In this document: positions 1-6,077 of the stretch, one piece after another
Position numbering within the stretch: the first letter of the stretch is position 1
How the letters are laid out: the number at the start of each line of letters is the position of its first letter
Source: Holosporales bacterium
GTDB taxonomy: Bacteria; Pseudomonadota; Alphaproteobacteria; RUG11792
DNA length: 7,823 nucleotides
Assembly (NCBI GenBank): GCA_031263345.1
Contig: JAISFY010000052.1
Span: 1-7,823, forward strand
Direction: 5' to 3'
The notes under the pieces: generated by a model
Told to the model about the DNA's origin: nothing
The model's input: only the letters and a program-made list of their open reading frames with translations
The model's database searches: none
Position numbers and translations under genes: made by a program

Positions 1-598
1 TAAGGAATGGTAGTTCCACGCCGGTTTCAAAAAACATTTCGGCAAATTTCGGAACAACAAATAATAACCAGAAAATTACAACGCCCACAGCGAATCCGAG
101 GAGAATCATAGGGTACATCGCTGCAGCTTTTAAGCGCTTACGGATGGCCATCGTCGTGGACAGATAAGAAATGATACTTCTTAAGGCCTCTGGTAGCCTA
201 GCTGTCCGCTCGGCCACTTCAATAATGTTTACTGCTAAAGTATTAAAATAATCTGGAAAATCAGCAATCGCCTTCGATAGAGATTTTCCATTTTTAATAC
301 TGTTCATAATCGCAGTACAGATCGCGCGAGATCCCGGATCAGGGAATAGCTGTGTCGCAATATTAATAGCGGAAACCAATTCCAGATGGTTTTCAACAAG
401 CTGAAGAAGAGTCTTGAGAAAAGGCATGGTAAACATCTCAATGAGATTATTCATCCTGCTCTTATAAGATTTTAAGTGAATTACCGAGGCTCCAGAACGC
501 CTAAGACGGCCTCGCAAAACGGCTTCTGATTCAACAAAAAATAGTTCGACCCTGATTTCTCCGGTCGCATCCAGTATTTTACAGCGGAATAGTTTCAC
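1..598 (-). CDS. GspF/PilC/MshG-type secretion or pilus platform protein, N-terminal 199 codons (cut by window edge)
   Basis: This inner-membrane platform protein of type II secretion/type IV pilus systems is thought to link the cytoplasmic ATPase to the growing pseudopilus. It starts at GTG 598 with the family opening (VKLFRCKILDATGEI). A small N-terminal domain (about 1-45) is followed by a helical T2SF domain (about 55-150) carrying IIEVAERTARLPEALRSI and RKRLKAAAMYP. The first membrane segment is at about 162-183 (MILLGFAVGVVIFWLLFVVP), followed by KFAEMFFETGVELP. The second T2SF repeat lies outside the window; full-length relatives have about 400 residues. The usual GE-x-S/T-G-x-L motif reads AERTARL here, with both glycines replaced by alanine. 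A GGGG run lies 11 bases before the start. The family is clear; whether it serves a pilus or secretion is inferred from the upstream secretin, which resembles MSHA types. Confidence 0.88.
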   Translation of the reverse strand, partial: MKLFRCKILDATGEIRVELFFVESEAVLRGRLRRSGASVIHLKSYKSRMNNLIEMFTMPFLKTLLQLVENHLELVSAINIATQLFPDPGSRAICTAIMNSIKNGKSLSKAIADFPDYFNTLAVNIIEVAERTARLPEALRSIISYLSTTMAIRKRLKAAAMYPMILLGFAVGVVIFWLLFVVPKFAEMFFETGVELPFL

Positions 599-754
599 CT
601 ACTCCATATCCCCTGCCGGCAGCAACAATCTAGTACAAAATATTTTAAAACTTTTTCAGGGTCAGCCCTACTGGCCTCCGAGATCCCCTTCCCTATCACC
701 ATAGCTAAAGATCGTATTCGAATCTCAGTTCCTCCATCGCCATACGAGCAAGTC

Positions 755-1489
755 TTATGATGTGCTGCCCCGCATGGCGAGGAGAGTACAGGTTGCCCCC
801 GCTGCTACCACAAATCCTATACCCCCTATGATTCCCCATTTGTTTTCTGTGATAAACTGCAATGCTCTCTCTCGAGCCGATTGCTGCCTCATGGGGCTTT
901 TAGCCGTGACAGGGCCATTCCTAGGCATCCATTCTTTTTTTTTACACTTAGTACGCATCTGCTCTATTGTTACGGGAGCAATATGCTCACCAGGACACGC
1001 ACTCTGCAGCCGTGCGTTCTCTTTCGCTATTTGATTCATCGCACCATTAAGTCTTAAAGCACGGATGTTGTAGCCCATTATCCACAGTATCTTATAATAT
1101 ACTGTATCAGGAGTATGGGTACCTGCCTCACTACCCGATTCTGCTGGATATTTGCTATACACAAATTGTGGAAGAATTCTTACGAGCTCGTCATATAGGT
1201 AAATTTGAGAACATGGATGTGGAACGGCGACGAGCGGAAGTTTAGTTTTCCCCTGATTGCATTGAAGCAATTCATCGGCCACGCTCGCCCCAGTTTGAAA
1301 TACCGCTTCGCTTTCATTCTCACCAAAATCCTCCGGCCAGCTTGGACACAGAGCCAACAATTTTTTTAAGTCTCCGCATTGAGTAGAACCGGCGATATCC
1401 TTGGCAATGTTCACTGGATTTGAATCGTTACTTGTCGCCACCGTAACCGTAAAGAGCATTAGCAGTACCACCATTTTACAAATTGACAT
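755..1489 (-). CDS. Unrecognised cysteine-rich exported protein with C-terminal membrane anchor
   Basis: I do not recognise a family for this 244-residue protein. An N-terminal signal peptide (about 1-20, hydrophobic core VVLLMLFTVTVA, possible cut after ATS) leads into a mature domain with six cysteines (38, 48, 77, 93, 165, 182), enough for three disulfides in the periplasm. A basic stretch (about 181-190, KCKKKEWMPR) and a Ser/Arg/Gln-rich linker precede one membrane segment at about 218-238 (GIIGGIGFVVAAGATCTLLA, containing G219, G222 and G225) and a short tail. The expected topology is periplasmic domain, one membrane crossing, tiny cytoplasmic end. It has a good ribosome site (GGGAG, 9 bases before ATG). 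It lies between a secretin and a GspF-type gene on the same strand, which suggests an accessory role in that machine, but nothing in the sequence proves it. An A9 tract at codons 184-186 is prone to slippage. Confidence 0.8.
   Translation of the reverse strand: MSICKMVVLLMLFTVTVATSNDSNPVNIAKDIAGSTQCGDLKKLLALCPSWPEDFGENESEAVFQTGASVADELLQCNQGKTKLPLVAVPHPCSQIYLYDELVRILPQFVYSKYPAESGSEAGTHTPDTVYYKILWIMGYNIRALRLNGAMNQIAKENARLQSACPGEHIAPVTIEQMRTKCKKKEWMPRNGPVTAKSPMRQQSARERALQFITENKWGIIGGIGFVVAAGATCTLLAMRGSTS
935..943 (-). repeat. A9 homopolymer inside the 244-codon gene
   Basis: Nine consecutive A on the coding strand encode Lys184-Lys186. Loss of one A gives a stop after 14 further residues, and gain of one gives a stop after 4. 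Either change removes the C-terminal membrane segment while leaving the exported domain intact. Confidence 0.9.
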
Positions 1490-1498
1490 ATTTCATTT

Positions 1499-1503
1499 CT
1501 CCC
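1499..1503 (-). promoter_or_regulatory. Ribosome binding site of the 244-codon gene
   Basis: GGGAG (in GAGGGAGA) lies 9 bases before ATG 1489. It is the clearest Shine-Dalgarno site in the window and supports that start. tolB, nuoH and the secretin gene have no comparable site. Confidence 0.65.
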
Positions 1504-1603
1504 TCATTTTACAATCTTTTTCTTTTTGGAATCGTGTCTTAGTTAGTAATACATTTTTTTTATTAGAAAATCGTTAATATTAATCTAAATCTTCGAGGCA
1601 TTA

Positions 1604-3235
1604 TTAAAATGGTCTGGGATCCGGTACGAACCTCTGCAGCCTGATGTCTGCCGCTGGCAGATGCTTCCGCTTTTTTATAATTTTAACCCTAATCAAAATC
1701 ACGAGCTCAACGATATCATCCCCCGTACCGTAGGATGAAACGATTTCTCCAGCACCCGGAATATCCTGAATGATAGGGATTCCAGCCTTAAGTTTCGAAG
1801 ACCTAACTTCCATAAAGCCCCCAAGAACTGCTATCTCTCCGTCATTCAATTTCAATACTGACGTTACCTCTCTTACCTCTGTAACTGGAACCTCAGAAGG
1901 TTTATAATCGCTCTTGTTATCTGAATCGATCGATCTAATCGCAATATCAACTGCCGGATCATGAACGGAGCTCGCAAGTTTTGTTATCGTCGGTCTTAAG
2001 AATAACGTAACCGTATCATTTTCAGCATCGATTGACGGCTGAACGAACATCACGAACCCTATAGGAACAGTTTTGATATCACTCGAAACCGTAACATCCT
2101 CTCGCCTTGAATCAGAAGTTGAATATGTTTTGTCGTAGTTTAATTTAAAATATACGTAGTTTTGCGCAACTTTTAAAATAGCAGCTTGATTGTTCATCGC
2201 CGTAAGCCTTGGGTTTGAGATCATTCGAGTAGATCCGAATTCTTCGAGAGCTTTCAAAATTGATGGCAGTCCGTGTTCCGAACCACCAGTTTTATACGAT
2301 AAAGTGACTGGAGTTCCGTGGGAAAGCTGGTTACTAAGACCACCTATGCTTATCGTACCAAAATCTGCTTTAATTTTGCTTCTCTTGCTAACAAGATCCC
2401 AATCTATCCCTCTCCTGTATTCATTCTTCAGAACTACCTCAACTATTTTGGCCTCGATTAGAACCTGGCTCATCGTGGCCTCTTTAACCTTTTCTATATA
2501 ATTTTTAATCTGCCTATGAATTTTTGAATTCGCGTGAACGGTTATGATTCCAGATTGCCGATTGACAGAATAGCTAGCGACTTCATCTGCCCGATTCCCA
2601 ATGATAATCTTTATTCCGGTATCCAATTCCGACCAAAAATCACTCTTCGCTACGACCGTTACTGTACTATCGGAAGATCCGTGCCCACCCTTTTCAGAAA
2701 TTTCAGAGGGAGGAGAAGAAACTTCAGTTGCAATCGAGATTTTATTTTCGCTATCGCGAGAAAAGTTAAGAAATTGGATACTGTATGTTTCAGTATACGG
2801 CTCATCCTTCATGACCCTGACGAATTTATCTCGGATGGTGTATCGCAAATTGGCTATATCGCAGATGGCGTCTAAGACTTCTATAAACTTCTTTTTATTG
2901 GCGCGAAAAATGATTTTGGAGTTAATTGTAGAGTCTATCTGAAAATCAATATTCAATTTTTTAGCGGTTTCACACAGCACCGATCGTATAGTTAAATTTT
3001 CATTTAAAGCGAGTGAGACTTCTTGATTCAATATTTCTGGAATTACGATTTTTTGCTCTGCCGGGTGAGCTTGATCGAATATTTCTGCTTCATCTTCGAT
3101 CGGCTTTGCCATATCTCGAACAGCATCGCTAGTAATACCAGACGACATATATTTCTTTTCAACAAAACGGTCACAAGATGTAAGAAAAATGAGAATCACA
3201 AAGACTAACGACAGGCGATTACTCAATGCTGACAA
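1604..3235 (-). CDS. Outer-membrane secretin, MshL/PilQ type, lipoprotein
   Basis: This is a subunit of the gated ring pore through which type IV pili or type II secretion substrates cross the outer membrane. The signal peptide ends in a lipobox (LTSC, Cys21), with Asp22 next. A short STN/N0-like domain covers about 75-143 (SLALNENLTIRSVLCETAKK), and a second periplasmic region follows at about 150-250. The secretin core begins at QVLIEAKIVEVVLK (258-271) and includes ISNPRLTAMNNQAAILKV (339-356), VREVTSVLKLNDGEIAVLGG (454-473) and AGIPIIQDIPGAGE (484-497), then ELVILIRV (510-517). The 543-residue length suits the MshL subgroup, as does an ending close to LVILLRP. The start is TTG 3235: an in-frame TAA at 3268-3266 blocks extension, and no ATG lies before Met30, which would lose the lipobox. 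No clear Shine-Dalgarno is visible. It precedes the unknown anchored protein and the GspF-type gene. Confidence 0.9.
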   Translation of the reverse strand: MSALSNRLSLVFVILIFLTSCDRFVEKKYMSSGITSDAVRDMAKPIEDEAEIFDQAHPAEQKIVIPEILNQEVSLALNENLTIRSVLCETAKKLNIDFQIDSTINSKIIFRANKKKFIEVLDAICDIANLRYTIRDKFVRVMKDEPYTETYSIQFLNFSRDSENKISIATEVSSPPSEISEKGGHGSSDSTVTVVAKSDFWSELDTGIKIIIGNRADEVASYSVNRQSGIITVHANSKIHRQIKNYIEKVKEATMSQVLIEAKIVEVVLKNEYRRGIDWDLVSKRSKIKADFGTISIGGLSNQLSHGTPVTLSYKTGGSEHGLPSILKALEEFGSTRMISNPRLTAMNNQAAILKVAQNYVYFKLNYDKTYSTSDSRREDVTVSSDIKTVPIGFVMFVQPSIDAENDTVTLFLRPTITKLASSVHDPAVDIAIRSIDSDNKSDYKPSEVPVTEVREVTSVLKLNDGEIAVLGGFMEVRSSKLKAGIPIIQDIPGAGEIVSSYGTGDDIVELVILIRVKIIKKRKHLPAADIRLQRFVPDPRPF

Positions 3236-3276
3236 GCTGATAAAATGGAGCGTAATTTTAGTGTATTACAAATTCC

Positions 3277-3282
3277 CTTATA
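3277..3282 (-). promoter_or_regulatory. Possible -10 element upstream of the secretin gene
   Basis: TATAAG, five of six matches to TATAAT, lies in the 107-base gap between nuoH and the secretin gene. No good -35 hexamer is found at 16-18 bases, and the gap is AT-rich, so this could be chance. If real, it would start a transcript near 3270, separate from tolB-nuoH. Confidence 0.25.
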
Positions 3283-3342
3283 AAATATCAATGTCTAGGA
3301 ATAGATGAACTACGAAATACCAATAATATACAAGATGTCAGC

Positions 3343-4290
3343 TTAAAATAAGCACATCATACAGAACAGCAAAAGTGGCAATAAAATTACCAGCGCTATT
3401 TTAATCATTTCATCCTGACGATACCGCGGCAAGATTGCTCTAATCAGGATTAGGAGTGATATCATACTGATTGTACCAAGAATTACAAAATTCCTTAGAA
3501 ATATAGTCGAAATTAGCGCAGAGTAAAATATCAAATTTAAATAATCGGAGAGATATATTAGTCCAAATAATATTCCACCGTATTCGACATATGCTCCAGA
3601 AACGATCTCAGATTCGGCTTCTGGAAAATCAAATGGAATTTTCTTAGCAACAATAAGTATTGTAACAAAAAAAATGATGAATAGTGGAATTTTCAATAAA
3701 AACCATAAAAAGCTATCAGTGATTTTTGTTATCATTAAAAGGTCGGTCGTGTTCGTTCCCAGTATTATACAGACCATCGATAATACGAATGGGACATGTG
3801 AACCGACGTGTTGAAGATAAGCTCTCGTTCCGCCAATAACACCAAATTTCGAGTGAGAGGCCGTACCGATCATAGTTTCGCAAAAGACGACGATGGAATG
3901 TAACAGGAGGAGAATGATAAGACCGTTCTCTGATTTCCATAGAACGAAATTATTAACGAATGGAATAAGCGATAATTGGATCAGCGCCACCGCGAACATA
4001 AGGCAAATTGCGAAGATCGCTGGACCCGAATGACTATCCAATGCCTGCCGTTTAAATAATAACTTCAGTGCATCGGCAATCGGCTGTCCGATACCGAAAA
4101 TACCGCAACGATCTGGCCCTACTCTTAATTGAATCCAACCAATTAATTTCCTTTCGAATAGCGATAAATAGGCTGCGCTCCCGATACAGATCGTAAAAAA
4201 AATTACACACGTCAACGAAAACGAAATCAACACAAAATCACTGTCGCGCGAGAATCGGAGTCGGAGACCAGGCCGGATACGAAGCATCAT
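3343..4290 (-). CDS. nuoH: NADH-quinone oxidoreductase (complex I) subunit H, divergent
   Basis: This is the membrane subunit that lines the quinone pocket and begins the proton path in respiratory complex I. Family landmarks are clear: LSLFERKLIGWIQLRVGPDR (43-62), IGQPIADALKLLFK (67-80), IPFDFPEAESEIVSGAYVEY (218-237) and IRAILPRYRQDEM. The charged residues equivalent to E. coli Glu36, Asp213, Glu216, Glu218, Glu220 and Glu228 are kept (46, 221, 224, 226, 228, 236). The position equivalent to E. coli Glu157, normally in SYE, is His165 (GSHVPF). The 315-residue length is slightly short. The ATG 4290 start adds an arginine-rich 19-residue leader and overlaps the end of tolB by 53 bases. GTG 4233, four bases after the tolB stop, would give 296 residues beginning directly at the first membrane helix and may be the true start. 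No other nuo gene is adjacent. Confidence 0.92.
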   Translation of the reverse strand: MMLRIRPGLRLRFSRDSDFVLISFSLTCVIFFTICIGSAAYLSLFERKLIGWIQLRVGPDRCGIFGIGQPIADALKLLFKRQALDSHSGPAIFAICLMFAVALIQLSLIPFVNNFVLWKSENGLIILLLLHSIVVFCETMIGTASHSKFGVIGGTRAYLQHVGSHVPFVLSMVCIILGTNTTDLLMITKITDSFLWFLLKIPLFIIFFVTILIVAKKIPFDFPEAESEIVSGAYVEYGGILFGLIYLSDYLNLIFYSALISTIFLRNFVILGTISMISLLILIRAILPRYRQDEMIKIALVILLPLLLFCMMCLF

Positions 4291-5617
4291 TAGGAACTGG
4301 TATTCCCCGAGTATGTTGCCCGGTTATATCGATGACCTCGATTCCAGGCTTATCTTTTGGCCCGGACTGTTTCGTATACGCAATGTATCTCCCATTCGAT
4401 GACCAACATGGAGCCTCGGCGAGATATTCACTAGCAATCGTTCTCTCCCCAGATCCATCCGGTTTCATAAGACATATGGAAAAACGCCCTCCTTTCTGCT
4501 TTGAACAGGCAATGAGATCGCCGCGAGGCGACCATACGGGTTGTGAATATTTTCCATCGCCCAAACTGATTTTTCGCACATTGGAACCATCTCTATTCAT
4601 CGTGTAAATCTTCTCTTTTCCATCTCTGTTCGATGTAAAAACAATGTATTTACCATCTGATGAAAAATCCGGAGAAGTATTGATACAATCATGTGGCGTC
4701 AATTGTATAAGTTTGTTATCAACAAAATTAATTCCGTAGATCGCCGATTTACCATCAATTATTATCGCAAACACTGCCCATTCACCATCGGGAGAAAACC
4801 GCGGAGCATAGGTCATCCGGACAGGATTACCGTGATTCTCTTTAATCAGTTTTTTCATCATTGCTTCACCAAGCATTAATCTCCTGGAACGAGAATCCAG
4901 ATACATAATGTATACGTGAGCTGACTTACCGAGGGCGTCGTTCTTCGCATTATCACGATATGATACAAATGCGATCATCTTTCCATCCCTAGAATATCGA
5001 GGAGTTAAGTTCAATTCTCTATCATCAGTAAGACAAATTCGGTTATGCCCATCTTGATCGACCATTACTAATCTAGTCGTACGCTTCGAGCTTTCTTTAT
5101 CGTTTGCCGTTTCAACGTAAATAATGTTAGTATTAAAATATCCTTTTTCATTAGTAATTCTCTCGTATATATAATCGGCTATTATATGAGCAATTTTTCT
5201 TAATTCCGACTTAGCTCCCTTTACCTCGAGGAGGAGCATTCTCTCTTCAGTTACGACGTCAAATAACGTGAATTTAACTGTAATAGAACCAATTCCAATC
5301 TTTACACTTCCGTAAACGAGAAACCTGGCATTTATAACTCGCCAATTCCTTAGATTTGGACCACGTACTGATAAATCGCGCTGAGATTCGAGAAATTTTG
5401 AAGCATCGATTGGAGCAAAAAGACCGGACAACTCCAAATCGGATGATATAATCTTGCTGAGTTCCCTTCCAATCGATAACTCACCCTTCCATTCTCCGAA
5501 AAAATCTTGGATCGCGATGGGGTCTGGACTGAACATCCCCCTACTTATCTCGATCTTTAGGGCGTTTACAGTAGGAGTAAGACTTATAAGAACAATGAAT
5601 AAGATTTTGAAAAACAT
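4238..5617 (-). CDS. tolB: Tol-Pal system periplasmic protein TolB
   Basis: TolB is the periplasmic partner of Pal and TolA and helps keep the outer membrane tied to the cell wall during constriction. The signal peptide (1-19, predicted cut after VNA) is followed by the N-terminal domain (about 20-165), containing IISSDLELSGLFAPID. A six-bladed beta-propeller (about 170-455) follows, with repeated S-x-DG or S-PRG signatures: TPRYSRDGKMIAF, APRFSPDGEWAVF, SPDFSSDGKYIVFTSNRDG, PVWSPRGDLIA, CWSSNGRYIAY, and the closing DASYPAWSP. The 459-residue length is a little above the usual 430 or so. The blade reading PVWSPRGDLIACSKQKGGRF followed by LMKPDGSGERT resembles alphaproteobacterial TolB. Neither tolQRA nor pal is adjacent; nuoH follows directly. 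The leader shows no clear Shine-Dalgarno, but a strong extended -10 lies about 43 bases before the ATG. Confidence 0.95.
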   Translation of the reverse strand: MFFKILFIVLISLTPTVNALKIEISRGMFSPDPIAIQDFFGEWKGELSIGRELSKIISSDLELSGLFAPIDASKFLESQRDLSVRGPNLRNWRVINARFLVYGSVKIGIGSITVKFTLFDVVTEERMLLLEVKGAKSELRKIAHIIADYIYERITNEKGYFNTNIIYVETANDKESSKRTTRLVMVDQDGHNRICLTDDRELNLTPRYSRDGKMIAFVSYRDNAKNDALGKSAHVYIMYLDSRSRRLMLGEAMMKKLIKENHGNPVRMTYAPRFSPDGEWAVFAIIIDGKSAIYGINFVDNKLIQLTPHDCINTSPDFSSDGKYIVFTSNRDGKEKIYTMNRDGSNVRKISLGDGKYSQPVWSPRGDLIACSKQKGGRFSICLMKPDGSGERTIASEYLAEAPCWSSNGRYIAYTKQSGPKDKPGIEVIDITGQHTRGIPVPNDASYPAWSPTPILARQ

Positions 5618-5659
5618 GGAATACAGGATGAAAAAAGGCCAGACGCATAACGATATCGT

Positions 5660-5668
5660 ATTATACCA
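5660..5668 (-). promoter_or_regulatory. Extended -10 promoter for tolB
   Basis: TGGTATAAT (TG-n-TATAAT, a perfect extended -10) lies on the minus strand at 5668-5660. The hexamer 17 bases upstream, GAGAAA, matches TTGACA at only 3 of 6 positions, which an extended -10 can tolerate. The predicted transcript starts near 5653, giving a leader of about 35 bases before the tolB ATG at 5617. It is the best promoter match I found and probably drives tolB-nuoH. Confidence 0.6.
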
Positions 5669-5958
5669 TGATATGATCTCAATTTCTCACGGCCCAGACT
5701 AAATCTCTTACGTAACTTTCAATAATCAGCTTATCGCCGTATCAATCGGATATTAGAACACTCCCCAATGCTCTCAGCGTTTCTTCGCAATATCCAGATT
5801 CCGGTTCCGGAGGGGGCCAGGCAAAACCTACTAAAGACACGTGACGCCTCCGAGGGAAATCGAGGGAACAGAGCGCAGTTTATTACGTTCGGGATTCGAA
5901 CTTCCATACCCGCGTTCCGCCCTCATCACATTGGGGACGAACCTAAATCGCCCTAGTG

Positions 5959-5968
5959 CCCCCCCCCC
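5959..5968 (-). repeat. G10 homopolymer (coding-strand reading)
   Basis: Ten G on the minus strand. In the slipped frame it would encode a run of glycines. Its length is typical of tracts that vary between cells by slipped-strand mispairing. Confidence 0.9.
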
Positions 5969-6013
5969 TCCAGATCCATAATTATGACCGGTATCCGCAC
6001 CGGAGGTGGTTTG

Positions 6014-6027
6014 CCCCTGACGAGGGG
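6014..6027. repeat. Perfect short hairpin
   Basis: CCCCT-GACG-AGGGG is a 5-bp stem with a 4-base loop, extendable by one G-T pair. It sits between the C11 and G10 tracts. There is no T tract after it on either strand, so it is not a classical terminator. Confidence 0.6.
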
Positions 6028-6032
6028 TCCTA

Positions 6033-6043
6033 GGGGGGGGGGG
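6033..6043 (-). repeat. C11 homopolymer (coding-strand reading)
   Basis: Eleven C on the minus strand follow directly after GGGG. In the -1 slipped frame it encodes prolines. Together with C8 (6099-6106) and G10 (5959-5968) it makes three long G/C tracts within 150 bases. None of comparable length is seen elsewhere in the window. Confidence 0.9.
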
Positions 6044-6077
6044 CCCCGGCTGGGTTGCTCCCCCTCTCTTACCGGGG

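Larger units (their letters stand above)
5618..6077. other. 460-base spacer holding a possible coding extension and the tolB promoter
   Basis: No intact gene lies here on the given sequence. From 6077 to about 5920 it is GC-rich with C11 and G10 tracts (minus strand) and short hairpins. From about 5830 to 5618 it becomes AT-rich and contains the tolB promoter. The minus frame at 6097-5831 is open for 88 codons and ends in tandem stops (TAG TAG, 5833-5828). It is reached from the 576-codon gene by loss of one base in the C8 tract. I found no tRNA and no U-tract terminator. Confidence 0.6.

Noticed and set aside
762..1034. Plus-strand 90-codon open frame
   Set aside because: It is a shadow opposite the 244-codon gene, which has a signal peptide, a membrane anchor and a good ribosome site.
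1507..1603. AT-rich gap before the 244-codon gene as a promoter
   Set aside because: Several TAATAT/TAATAA-like hexamers occur, but none has a credible -35 partner or extended -10. They fit low-complexity AT-rich DNA.
2534..2942. Two overlapping plus-strand 113-codon open frames
   Set aside because: Both are antisense to well-conserved secretin sequence and show no family features.
3716..3940. Minus-strand 74-codon frame inside nuoH
   Set aside because: It is an out-of-frame reading of conserved NuoH codons with no independent start signal.
5880..5935. T-arm-like sequence (TTCGAAT) suggesting a minus-strand tRNA
   Set aside because: The flanking five-base arms (GGAAG and CCCGA) do not pair, and no acceptor, D or anticodon stems can be drawn around them. 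The sequence falls inside the open frame of the possible C-terminal extension.
5768..5956. Plus-strand 62-codon open frame
   Set aside because: It lies opposite the possible extension of the 576-codon gene, has no ribosome site and no recognisable motif.
6044..6077. CCCCGG / CCGGGG inverted repeat just after the 576-codon gene as a terminator
   Set aside because: The stem is only 6 bp with a 22-base loop, and on the minus strand it is followed by C11 rather than a T tract.
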